Source: Xenorhabdus griffiniae
GTDB taxonomy: Bacteria; Pseudomonadota; Gammaproteobacteria; Enterobacterales; Enterobacteriaceae
Length of the DNA stretch: 64,000 nt
Reading direction: 5' to 3'
Assembly: GCF_001028135.1 (NCBI RefSeq)
Contig: NZ_LDNM01000016.1
Span: 88,971 to 152,970, forward strand
Each line of letters begins with the position of its first letter. Position 1 is the stretch's first letter. Shown one piece after another: positions 48,005 to 55,565 of this stretch. The notes beneath the pieces are model-generated. The model was not told the origin of the DNA and ran no database searches. It saw only the letters and a list, made by a program, of their open reading frames with translations. The position numbers and the translations under genes were made by a program.

Positions 48005-48625
48005 TTATTGTCTGGATATGACCAGAGCGACGCGGCCAATGAATTTGATATCGCTGATTGCACAATCAAAAGTGACGTCGCTATCGCTGACCCGAATCTT
48101 GCTGATTGGGATTTTGGCAATCTTTTTGATACTGTGCATACCTTCAATGTCCACCAGCCATAAACCATCTTGAATATTATCTTCCTGCGTATCCAGCAGA
48201 TACCATGAGGCACCATCATCGACAATCAGTGGATTTTTGAGTTCCCTGGTAATCAATTCACTGTCCAAAATCACAGGGCTAACGTCATTGAGTTTACCGC
48301 CCGATAATTTTACACGAGAAATGGATGGGGCAATGATATCTTCCAATCGTTCCGCTTTTTTGCCGCTTTCTCCATCTGGGAACATTTCCCCCTGACCCGT
48401 GCTCAGCCACAGCAGTGAAGCGCCAGTTTCGAGAGTGCACTGGATGATCCAATCCGCCGGAAAGCTATCACGAAGGTAGCGGTTTGCCATCGTGCTTTTG
48501 GAAACGCCCAAATGGTCACTTAGGGCCTGACGTGATTTAAATCCATACGCGCGGACAAGACGTTCAATAGCAGGTCTTCCCCCACTATCGGCCCCCATTT
48601 TGATCTCAATATTGGTATTTTTCAT
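48005..48625 (-). CDS. Phage CI-type repressor
   Basis: 206 residues. N-terminal helix-turn-helix of the phage CI family (PAIERLVRAYGFKSRQALSDH, then LGVSKSTMANRYLRDSFPADW), a linker and a C-terminal oligomerisation domain. No obvious Ala-Gly / Ser-Lys self-cleavage set is recognised, as expected for 186-type CI, which is inactivated by an antirepressor rather than cleavage. It is transcribed away from the tail genes. Confidence 0.87.
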   Translation of the reverse strand: MKNTNIEIKMGADSGGRPAIERLVRAYGFKSRQALSDHLGVSKSTMANRYLRDSFPADWIIQCTLETGASLLWLSTGQGEMFPDGESGKKAERLEDIIAPSISRVKLSGGKLNDVSPVILDSELITRELKNPLIVDDGASWYLLDTQEDNIQDGLWLVDIEGMHSIKKIAKIPISKIRVSDSDVTFDCAISDIKFIGRVALVISRQ

Positions 48626-48873
48626 TGACAGTACAGATAATAGCTATTAGTATCCCATCAAGGTTCTCGATATGAGACCCGTGATAAGCCCGGATTGGTT
48701 AAGCTGAAAACCATTGAGAGATATTGCATCATGAACGCCCAGATTTCAATCTTTATACCTGATATCAAAATATTTCGGAAAGGCCATTCAGAGAATAGTC
48801 TGAGAGCTTGAAATAGGGGGAACCGTAGGAAATAGCAGAGGGATCGTTTGGTAGGAAAATGTTGAGGGAAAAT
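48626..48873. promoter_or_regulatory. Divergent control region between repressor and first rightward gene
   Basis: About 250 nt with no gene. Candidate repressor operators should be here, including the atcaaggttctcg element at 48658. No symmetric operator set could be assigned by eye. Confidence 0.45.
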
Positions 48874-49212
48874 ATGGCGAATACTGAGAAGGAAAAATTT
48901 GCCCAGATTAACCTCGGCCAGCGGCTGGAAGGATTGAATCATCTGTCGAGGATTAGGGCGACATATTGGGGTGACAATGAAAAGGAGTTGGCGCGGTTTT
49001 TGGCTGATATGCGTGACAAAAGAGACGGTTACTACGAACAGAATAAACGGGCGTTATCTGCCATTTTCTATCTGGCGAATATTCCGCACTCCCGCCACGA
49101 TAGTGAATTTAACCATTTTACCCAAGAGGAAAAGCAGGCGCTGATCAAGGCAATGAATCATATTAAGGTTGTTGTCAGTCAATTTCCGAAGTACCTGACA
49201 TTACCTAATTAA
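48874..49212 (+). CDS. Small phage-associated protein of unknown function (DUF5347-like)
   Basis: 112 residues from MANTEK (five more from 48859). Largely helical and charged, no signal or membrane segment. Resembles small proteins found beside repressors in Xenorhabdus, Photorhabdus and Proteus prophages (DUF5347), recognised from memory only. In the position of P2/186 cox-apl type genes, but without an identifiable HTH. Confidence 0.6.
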   Translation: MANTEKEKFAQINLGQRLEGLNHLSRIRATYWGDNEKELARFLADMRDKRDGYYEQNKRALSAIFYLANIPHSRHDSEFNHFTQEEKQALIKAMNHIKVVVSQFPKYLTLPN

Positions 49213-49223
49213 TGACAGCTTTC

Positions 49224-49328
49224 TATACTCGATAAATTTCAGGTTGCAATCCGCAAGACGACGCGAGGCCTTATATTTCCCCGCTGCGTGGAGAAATATA
49301 ACACGCATCTTGAAGTTGGATGGGTATA
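49224..49328 (+). repeat. Dispersed ~105-bp hairpin repeat, copy C
   Basis: Same core and orientation as copies at 19463 and 23142. It is inserted between the DUF5347-like gene and gpA, 77 nt before the likely gpA start. Confidence 0.87.
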
Positions 49329-49404
49329 AATATGTTCTCTCTCTTTTTTGAACCAATGGCATGGATACGCCAGGCTCTTACTCGTCCTGAATATGGTGAA
49401 CTTG

Positions 49405-51345
49405 ATGAATAGTAACATTATCACTTATGAACAAAACATCCCGCTGGGTGTTTCAATGGCGGAGCGCCTGTTATGGGACGTTAACGCGGAAGATCATCAA
49501 TGGCGTCACCAATATATAGGACAAGTGCCGGATTTTCTGGCGAAATATTTTAGTCACCGTTATATCGATATTTTTCATCGTTCAGGGCGCCGTGATGCAA
49601 ATTCTTTCCTGAGAAAAGCGGTTGGACAGAAGGTCTTGCCAAGATTGCAGTTAGTAAAAGAAAGATACCAGTTTAACCACCCTATTGCTGGTATGGCACC
49701 TTTTCCTTTTATTGAACAATTGGAAAATGTAGCAACGTATGGTCGCAAACAGCTCTTGAAACTGGCTCACGATATCTCCGTTTTTATTGCGGATAATTAT
49801 GAGCACTATTCTTTGCGTGTTTCCCAAAAACACTCATCAACTTCTGTTGGTGGCAAAGATGAGTCATTTTCCCGTGTCGCTAAGTTGTATCAATTACTGG
49901 CAAAACTGACTTTGCAATGTGGTACTCATCCACCTTATTGGCAGCGTTTCAATCATGGCCGCAAACAGCCATCAGTTGATCAACTCTGTTCTGGCATGTT
50001 GCGCATGATGTCTGCCCGCTGGTGGTATTTTCGGTTAAAACGCCTGCGTGATATCCGATCTGAACATATGGCCATTGCCGTTGGGCAGGTACAGCAAGTC
50101 GCTTCTCCTTATGTTTCATGCCAGGCGTTACGGGAATGGCTGGAACAAAAACGGCACAATCGTGAATTTTTCAAGCATTTTGATTTGGAAAATGAAAAAG
50201 GGGAGCGAATTTCACTGGCAGAGACCGTTGTTCATAGCAACGCAAATCCGGCAATCCGACGTTGTGAATTGATGGTCAGAATGCGCGGTTTCGAAGATAT
50301 TGCCGACAAGATGCAATGTGTTGGGGAATTTTATACCATCACGGCACCTGCAAAATATCATGCTGTCCAGCATAAGGGCGGGTTTGTCAAATCCTGGAAT
50401 GGCGCAACACCACGTGATACTCAACGTTATTTATGCGGTGTCTGGGCAAAAGCTCGGGCTGCGTTGGCACGGGCAGGTATTAACCTATTTGGTTTCCGTG
50501 TGGTGGAACCACATCATGATGGTACTCCTCATTGGCATATGGTGCTGTTTATGTTGCCGGAGCATTTGCAGCAAGTCAGAAGGCTCCTTGAGCATTACGC
50601 CTGTCAGGAAGAACAGGGCGAATTAGAGGACGATGAAGCCAAAAAAGTGCGTTTTAATTATCGGGCGATCGATCCCAGTAAAGGCAGCGCAACAGGCTAT
50701 ATTGCCAAGTACATTTCCAAAAACATTGACGGTTATGCGTTGGAAGAAGAAAAAGACCATGAAACCGGCGAACCCCTGCGCGATATGGCAAAATCAGTGA
50801 CTGCCTGGGCGAGTCGCTGGCGTATTCGCCAATTTCAACAAATCGGTGGCGCTCCCGTTTCGGTTTGGCGCGAATTGCGTCGGCTCAGGGAAGTACGCCT
50901 GTCTGACCACAAGATAAATGCAGTGTTACAAGCGGCAGATGAAGGAAATTGGGCTGCTTATACCCAAGCACAGGGCGGACCTTGGGTTTCACGTCGTGAT
51001 TTAATTATTCGTTTATCTTACAAAAATATCCCTTTTGGCAGTCCTTACGGTGAGGATGTTCAATCCATACAAGGTGTGACCTCACCATTTTTGTCCCACG
51101 CCGAATTTATTTGTACGCGAACCCACCAATGGACCCTCGTGCCAAAATCAGAATCGACGGCTACCTCTGAACGAATTGTCTATAAAAGACGCATAAAATT
51201 TTCCTCTTGGAGTTCTGTCAATAACTGTACGGATGAACAGGTAAATAGAAAGAGAGCAGGTTATCCAGACCATAGAATTGTCGTAGCAGAAAAATCAATC
51301 AAATTGGCAAATATTTCTGCTAAAACAACAAACAATAGTCACTAA
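49405..51345 (+). CDS. P2 gpA-like replication initiation endonuclease (HUH family)
   Basis: About 646 residues from MNSNIITYEQN; the frame is open from 49348, but those residues derive from sequence next to repeat copy C. It aligns with P2 gpA from near its N-terminus to GWNGATPRDTQRYLCGVW and RVVEPHHDGTPHWHMVLF, with the metal HxH as HWH, then the two catalytic tyrosines in GYIAKYISKNIDGYA. The C-terminal region after TTDW-like TRTHQWTLVPK is shorter than in P2 (761 aa). It nicks the origin for rolling-circle replication in phage; its purpose in a headless tail locus is unclear. Confidence 0.9.
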   Translation: MNSNIITYEQNIPLGVSMAERLLWDVNAEDHQWRHQYIGQVPDFLAKYFSHRYIDIFHRSGRRDANSFLRKAVGQKVLPRLQLVKERYQFNHPIAGMAPFPFIEQLENVATYGRKQLLKLAHDISVFIADNYEHYSLRVSQKHSSTSVGGKDESFSRVAKLYQLLAKLTLQCGTHPPYWQRFNHGRKQPSVDQLCSGMLRMMSARWWYFRLKRLRDIRSEHMAIAVGQVQQVASPYVSCQALREWLEQKRHNREFFKHFDLENEKGERISLAETVVHSNANPAIRRCELMVRMRGFEDIADKMQCVGEFYTITAPAKYHAVQHKGGFVKSWNGATPRDTQRYLCGVWAKARAALARAGINLFGFRVVEPHHDGTPHWHMVLFMLPEHLQQVRRLLEHYACQEEQGELEDDEAKKVRFNYRAIDPSKGSATGYIAKYISKNIDGYALEEEKDHETGEPLRDMAKSVTAWASRWRIRQFQQIGGAPVSVWRELRRLREVRLSDHKINAVLQAADEGNWAAYTQAQGGPWVSRRDLIIRLSYKNIPFGSPYGEDVQSIQGVTSPFLSHAEFICTRTHQWTLVPKSESTATSERIVYKRRIKFSSWSSVNNCTDEQVNRKRAGYPDHRIVVAEKSIKLANISAKTTNNSH

Positions 51346-51406
51346 CTATTAAATTTAATGACTAAAACAGGCAAAAAATACTTTAATTTTAGTCTTATTA
51401 CGTGTA

Positions 51407-51422
51407 CTGTATATACATACAG
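51407..51422. promoter_or_regulatory. LexA (SOS) box
   Basis: CTGTATATACATACAG fits the LexA consensus CTGT-N8-ACAG exactly and is close to the ideal (TA)n centre. It lies 27 nt before the start of a small gene that precedes a DinI/Tum-like gene. Confidence 0.92.
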
Positions 51423-51448
51423 TTTCTTATATAGAGGCAGATAGATCA

Positions 51449-51661
51449 GTGGAATCTCTTATAGAATCATTGGTAGCGCAACGTATCAATTTCATTGCTA
51501 GAATGGCAACAAGTTGCGAATGCAATCATGCGGAAGACAAAGAGCTGGCACTGGTTTGGATAGCAGAGCTATCTGCACCTTATGAAAAAAGGTTTAACAG
51601 TTACCAGAGTAACCAGGGAAGCGATCTGTTAGGGAATTCGGGTGCAATAATAGAAGAATAG
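51449..51661 (+). CDS. Small SOS-controlled phage protein, unknown
   Basis: 70 residues starting at GTG with an agagg site upstream. No family recognised. Contains two cysteines (SCEC) and an acidic C-terminus (AIIEE). Directly behind the LexA box and 20 nt before the DinI-like gene, so both are likely made on DNA damage. Confidence 0.65.
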   Translation: MESLIESLVAQRINFIARMATSCECNHAEDKELALVWIAELSAPYEKRFNSYQSNQGSDLLGNSGAIIEE

Positions 51662-51681
51662 ATTTGGCAGCGGGGGAAATC

Positions 51682-51918
51682 ATGCGAGTAGAGATACTTT
51701 TCGATAAACGAGCTAATGTTTCTGAATCAGTCATATCTTCATTAGAAAGTGAACTAAAAAAAAGAATATTACCACACTATCCTGATACGAATTTTAGAGT
51801 TGAAATTAGCAGCAGCACCTCCGTGAGGGTGACAGGGACTAAAAAAAGTAGTGAACACGACCACATGATGGAACTCATTCAAGAGGTTTGGGAGGATGAT
51901 AGTTGGCTATCTGATTAA
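51682..51918 (+). CDS. DinI/Tum-like protein
   Basis: 78 residues from MRVEILF, with a gggga ribosome site. Matches the DinI fold: N-terminal beta strand MRVEILFDK, helix VSSLESELKKRILPHYPD, strand SVRVTGTKK, and the acidic C-terminal helix LIQEVWEDDSWLSD that in DinI mimics DNA and binds RecA. Phage 186 Tum carries a DinI-like domain and is a LexA-controlled antirepressor of CI. Placement behind a LexA box in a CI-bearing locus suggests this role. Whether it inhibits CI or RecA is inference. Confidence 0.82.
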   Translation: MRVEILFDKRANVSESVISSLESELKKRILPHYPDTNFRVEISSSTSVRVTGTKKSSEHDHMMELIQEVWEDDSWLSD

Positions 51919-51938
51919 CGCTGACAAAGGGGCAATAT

Positions 51939-51994
51939 CCTCCAATGAATAGCCTCCAATGAATAGCCTCCAATGAATATCCTCCAATGAATAG
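51939..51994. repeat. 14-bp tandem repeat, four copies
   Basis: CCTCCAATGAATAG four times in a row with a single change (third copy ends AT). Lies between the DinI-like gene and the tail operon. Each copy carries ATGAAT but no reading frame of note. Confidence 0.93.
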
Positions 51995-52019
51995 TAGTCA
52001 TTGTAATAAGAGATAATCG

Positions 52020-52056
52020 CCAAGGGGCAGGAAATGATTTCCTGTCCCTTGGTTTA
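52020..52056 (+). terminator. Probable terminator before the tail operon
   Basis: ccaagggg-caggaaa pairs with tttcctg-tcccttgg (about 15 bp, small bulge) with a tga loop, followed by ttta. It would insulate the SOS transcript from the late operon. Confidence 0.7.
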
Positions 52057-52074
52057 TGTACCACTCACCTGACA
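52057..52074 (+). promoter_or_regulatory. Putative Ogr-type late activator site before gpX
   Basis: TGT-N12-ACA, the spacing of P2 Ogr/Delta binding sites that are centred near -55 of late promoters. Centre is 97 nt before the gpX start, leaving room for a promoter and leader. Confidence 0.6.
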
Positions 52075-52161
52075 ATCCCACCGCATTGAGGCATTTTGCT
52101 AATTATTTGATCATAACTCTCCGATTTACTAACTGACTTTTGCAAAGAGGAAGGAGAGTGT

Positions 52162-52365
52162 ATGCAAGTTATCGCACAACAAAATGAGACAGTTGATGCC
52201 ATTTGCTGGCGTCATTATGGTCGTACATTGGGAATGACTGAGCGTGTGTTGCTGGCAAACCCGGGATTGGCTGATTTTGGCGCGGTACTGCCGCATGGAA
52301 CGAAAGTTGAAATGCCAGAATTTATGCCGGTCGCCAGTAAACCTATTATCCAGCTTTGGGATTAA
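52162..52365 (+). CDS. Tail protein X (P2 gpX family)
   Basis: 67 residues, LysM-like: TVDAICWRHYGRT, VLLANPGLADFGAVLPHGTKVEMP. In P2 this small protein binds at the tail/baseplate hub. A strong ribosome site (aaggaggaga-like: gaggaaggaga) precedes it. In P2 the next genes are holin Y and endolysin K; here an Rz-type gene follows after 17 nt. Confidence 0.92.
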   Translation: MQVIAQQNETVDAICWRHYGRTLGMTERVLLANPGLADFGAVLPHGTKVEMPEFMPVASKPIIQLWD

Positions 52366-52382
52366 GGGGAGGTTGAACGGGT

Positions 52383-52904
52383 TTGTTGGGAATTAATACA
52401 CTAAAAACGATGCCCTTAATGATGAGCCTGGTCATTGGCGGAAGCCTTGGCTGGTGGGGGCATCGCTCCCTGTTTCTCAGCGAAGTGGCGGGTTTGAAAC
52501 AGCAACAGGCTGCGCAGCTTGCTGCCATCAACCAAAAAGCCTATTCAGAAACGTTGGCAGCTATTGGGCAAATGAAAGATGCGCAAAACCGGGCTGCACA
52601 ATTGGATGAATACTATTCAGGACAATTAGCTCATGTCACCGAAAAAAATGCGGCTTTACGTGCTGACATTATTGCTGGTCATCGGCGGGTGCAAATCGCC
52701 GCCGCCAACCTTGCTACCTGTCAGCTCACCCAAAACCGAGATACCGGCACCCGCCGCCTGGGCGATGGAACCCAAGTCGAACTCACTGCAAACGCTGGAC
52801 ACGCTATTTACGATATCCGAACCGGCATCATCAAAGATCAGGCCAAATTAGATTATTTACAACAGTATGTACGGGATGTTGTTCGGCAGTGTCAATCGGA
52901 ATGA
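52383..52904 (+). CDS. Rz-like i-spanin (phage lysis protein)
   Basis: 173 residues from TTG (or from ATG at 52410). One N-terminal membrane segment (PLMMSLVIGGSLGWWG) followed by a long periplasmic helical region rich in Q and A (EVAGLKQQQAAQLAAINQKA...), then the Rz-type C-terminal LATCQLTQNRDTGTRRLGDG. Acts with an outer-membrane Rz1 to break the outer membrane in lysis. Matching Rz1 is encoded inside it. No holin or endolysin precedes it. Confidence 0.85.
   Translation: MLGINTLKTMPLMMSLVIGGSLGWWGHRSLFLSEVAGLKQQQAAQLAAINQKAYSETLAAIGQMKDAQNRAAQLDEYYSGQLAHVTEKNAALRADIIAGHRRVQIAAANLATCQLTQNRDTGTRRLGDGTQVELTANAGHAIYDIRTGIIKDQAKLDYLQQYVRDVVRQCQSE
52648..52851 (+). CDS. Embedded Rz1-like o-spanin lipoprotein
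   Basis: 67 residues in another frame inside the Rz gene. Lipoprotein signal MRLYVLTLLLVIGGC with the lipid-modified cysteine at residue 15, then a proline-rich stretch (KSPPPTLLPVSS; KTEIPAPAAW), both diagnostic of Rz1. Nested Rz/Rz1 is the classical spanin architecture of lambda and P2 (LysB/LysC). Confidence 0.85.
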   Translation: MRLYVLTLLLVIGGCKSPPPTLLPVSSPKTEIPAPAAWAMEPKSNSLQTLDTLFTISEPASSKIRPN

Positions 52905-52930
52905 GCGCATCTTATTGCAATGCGGTTTTC

Positions 52931-52967
52931 AAGGCCTTCTTTCATTCCAAAGAAGGCCTTTTATTTT
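52931..52967 (+). terminator. Terminator after Rz/Rz1
   Basis: A 12-bp stem (aaggccttcttt/aaagaaggcctt) followed by ttattttatt. It separates X-Rz from the baseplate operon. Confidence 0.88.
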
Positions 52968-52997
52968 ATTGATTTAAAAAGATTTTTATTCTGGATT

Positions 52998-53015
52998 TGT
53001 ATGCTGTTTCTTACA
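52998..53015 (+). promoter_or_regulatory. Putative Ogr-type late activator site before gpV
   Basis: TGT-N12-ACA, in the position of the P2 PV promoter. Centre is 55 nt before the gpV start codon, which leaves little leader; the transcript would be nearly leaderless unless the start lies a little upstream. Confidence 0.55.
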
Positions 53016-53061
53016 AACACAGTTTAATGTCCGGCCTGCTGTTTCATGGCATTCTTACGTC

Positions 53062-53697
53062 ATGAACACACAACTCACTGAACTGACGCGCTTATTGCGC
53101 AACCTGATCCGAACCGGCGTTATTACCCAAGTGGATACCACAAAGGGAATGTGCCGAGTAGCGACAGGCAATCTTGAAACCAACTGGCTGCACTGGTTGA
53201 CATCCAGAGCGGGAAACTCCCGCACATGGTGGGCGCCCAGTGTCGGTGAGCAGGTTTTATTACTGTCCATAGGCGGAGAACTGACCACCGCCTTTGTATT
53301 GCCTGCGATTTTTTCAGATGAGTTTCCGGCACCATCAACATCACCTGAAGCGACGCATATCAAGTTTCCCGATGGTGCCGTGATGGAATATGAACCGCAA
53401 TCTGGCGCATTGACTGTGACTGGTATTAAAACCGCGACAGTAACTGCTTCGGATTCCGTCCATATTACCGCGCCGGAAATCACCTGTGTCGCCAGCACCC
53501 GAATTACGCTGGATACACCGGAAGTCATCTGCACGCAGCTAATGAGCACAGGCAACTTGATCGTGCGCAACGGCGGCAAAATGACGGGCAATATTGAACA
53601 CACCGGAGGCACATTCAGTTCCAACGGCGTGGTCGTGGATTCCCATAAACACACCGGCATCCGGTCAGGCGGTGACACATCAGGAGGCCCCGTATGA
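53062..53697 (+). CDS. Baseplate spike protein V (P2 gpV)
   Basis: 211 residues. OB-fold N-terminal domain (VITQVDTTKGMCRVATGNL; WWAPSVGEQVLLLS), a beta-helical spike, and the metal-binding tip SHKHTG near the C-terminus, where HxH coordinates iron in P2 V. Pierces the target cell envelope on contraction. Confidence 0.94.
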   Translation: MNTQLTELTRLLRNLIRTGVITQVDTTKGMCRVATGNLETNWLHWLTSRAGNSRTWWAPSVGEQVLLLSIGGELTTAFVLPAIFSDEFPAPSTSPEATHIKFPDGAVMEYEPQSGALTVTGIKTATVTASDSVHITAPEITCVASTRITLDTPEVICTQLMSTGNLIVRNGGKMTGNIEHTGGTFSSNGVVVDSHKHTGIRSGGDTSGGPV

Positions 53698-54044
53698 TGT
53701 ACCTGGGAATGAATCGGCAGACGGGCCGAGAGCTGACAGATTTGGCCCATATCCGGCAATCCGTCAGCGATATTTTATTAACCCCTGTGGGCAGCCGTAT
53801 TGCGCGCCGTCCCTACGGTTCTTTGCTGCCAGAACTGATTGACTGGCCACAAAACGCAGCGCTTCGGCTTCAGGTTATGGCGGCCAGCTATACCGCAATC
53901 AGCCGTTGGGAGCCACGCGTGATGCTGACCTCCATCACGATGGAAACCCGGCAGGACGGCAAAATGGTGGTGGATATTACGGGTACTTATCATCAATCCG
54001 CCAAGGAATTTTCACTTTCTATTCCGGTGAGCCATTCCCGGTGA
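53694..54044 (+). CDS. Baseplate wedge protein W (gp25-like)
   Basis: 116 residues with GMNRQTGRELTDLAHIRQSV, TPVGSRIARRPYGSLLPELID, as in P2 gpW and T4 gp25. Nucleates sheath assembly. ATGA overlap with V. Confidence 0.94.
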   Translation: MMYLGMNRQTGRELTDLAHIRQSVSDILLTPVGSRIARRPYGSLLPELIDWPQNAALRLQVMAASYTAISRWEPRVMLTSITMETRQDGKMVVDITGTYHQSAKEFSLSIPVSHSR

Positions 54045-54055
54045 GGTAATAAGTC

Positions 54056-54964
54056 ATGCCAACAATCGATTTAAGCCAGTTGCCACCACCGGATGTGGTT
54101 GAGCCACTGGATTACGAACAACTGCTGGAAGAGCGTAAAAAAGGCTTGATCTCGCTCTATCCAGAAGATCAGCAAGACGCCATTGCACGTACTTTGCAGC
54201 TGGAATCTGAACCTTTGGTCAAGTTGTTGGAAGAGAACGTTTATCGTGAGCTGTTCTTGCGTCAACAGGTTAACGAAGCGGCGCGGGCGGTGATGGTGGC
54301 CTATTCAACAGGCAGTGATTTGGATCAGTTGGGAGCGAACAACAACGTTTCCCGTATGGTGCTGCATCCTGCGGATAATTCTACCGTGCCACCGACACCG
54401 GCGGTGATGGAATCTGACAACGACTACCGCGTGCGCATCCCACAGGCTTTTGAAGGTTTGAGTGTTGCCGGTCCGGTTGGGGCGTATGAATACCATGCAC
54501 GCAGTGCGGATGGTCGTGTCGCTGACGCTTCGGCAATCAGCCCGTCGCCCGCTAACGTCACCGTGACCATTATGTCGCGGGAAGACAAGGGGGTTGCTTC
54601 CAAAGCGCTGCTGGAAATAGTCGAAAAAGCGCTGAACGACGAAAACGTGCGACCCGTAGCGGATCGCCTGAAAATCCAGTCTGCGAACATTGTGGAATAT
54701 GAAATTGATGCGGTGTTGTACATCTTCCCTACACCAGAATCAGAACCGATCCGCAAGGCGGCAGAACAGCGACTGAAATACTATGTTGAAGCCCAGCACC
54801 GTCTGGGGCGTGACATTCGTTTGTCAGCGATTTATGCCGCACTGCATGTGGAAGGTGTCCAGCGCGTGGAATTGAAAGCGCCGGTGAAAGACGTCGTGCT
54901 GGATAAAACTCAGGCGTCTTACTGCACCAAAACTACCCTGACGATGGGAGGCTCGGATGAGTGA
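54056..54964 (+). CDS. Baseplate assembly protein J (P2 gpJ)
   Basis: 302 residues. TIDLSQLPPPDVVEPLDYEQ at the N-terminus, LLRQQVNEAARA-like region, GSDLDQLGANNNVSR and the wedge core FEGLSVAGPVGAYEYHARS. Forms the baseplate wedge with W and I. Its stop overlaps gpI by 8 nt. Confidence 0.94.
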   Translation: MPTIDLSQLPPPDVVEPLDYEQLLEERKKGLISLYPEDQQDAIARTLQLESEPLVKLLEENVYRELFLRQQVNEAARAVMVAYSTGSDLDQLGANNNVSRMVLHPADNSTVPPTPAVMESDNDYRVRIPQAFEGLSVAGPVGAYEYHARSADGRVADASAISPSPANVTVTIMSREDKGVASKALLEIVEKALNDENVRPVADRLKIQSANIVEYEIDAVLYIFPTPESEPIRKAAEQRLKYYVEAQHRLGRDIRLSAIYAALHVEGVQRVELKAPVKDVVLDKTQASYCTKTTLTMGGSDE

Positions 54965-55565
54965 TCGCCTCCTGCCGATGGGTTCGACTCAGCTAGAACT
55001 TGCGGCGGCCAAAGCCTGCGCTGAATTGCAGAAGGTCAAGGTTCCGTTACGTGAGCTGTGGGACCCAGACACGTGTCCGGCATCACTACTGCCTTATCTG
55101 GCCTGGGCGTGGTCAGTTGATCGCTGGGACGAACGTTGGTCTGAGAGTACCAAAAGGGAAGTGATCAAAAGCTCGCTATTCCTGCATAAACATAAAGGAA
55201 CGATTGGTGCGATCCGGCGGGTTGTCGAGCCATTGGGTTATCTCATCCGCGTAAAAGAGTGGTGGCAGACCAACGATGCTCCGGGCACCTTCCGGTTGGA
55301 TATCGGTGTACTGGAAAGCGGTATCACCCATGAAATGTTCGAGGAGCTGGAAAACCTGATTTTTGATGCCAAGCCAGTGAGCCGACATTTGATTGGGTTG
55401 GACATCAACCTGGATACCCGCGGTGGATATCACTATTCGGCGGCGACTTACAGTGGTGACGAACTGACGGTTTATCCTTATTTTCCGGAACAAGTAACAA
55501 TCTCCGGCTCAGAAGTTGTGGGCGCGGGCATACATATTATTGATGACATGAGGATTAGATCATGA
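54957..55565 (+). CDS. Tail protein I (P2 gpI)
   Basis: 202 residues: LLPMGSTQLELAAAKACAEL, LWDPDTCPASLLPYLAWAWSVDRWDE and HKHKGTIGAIRRVVEPLGY are the classical gpI blocks. Links baseplate and fibre. Overlaps H by 4 nt. Confidence 0.94.
   Translation: MSDRLLPMGSTQLELAAAKACAELQKVKVPLRELWDPDTCPASLLPYLAWAWSVDRWDERWSESTKREVIKSSLFLHKHKGTIGAIRRVVEPLGYLIRVKEWWQTNDAPGTFRLDIGVLESGITHEMFEELENLIFDAKPVSRHLIGLDINLDTRGGYHYSAATYSGDELTVYPYFPEQVTISGSEVVGAGIHIIDDMRIRS

Noticed and set aside
53055..53759. 234-codon minus-strand frame over gpV
   Set aside because: Antisense of a clear baseplate gene; no recognisable protein.
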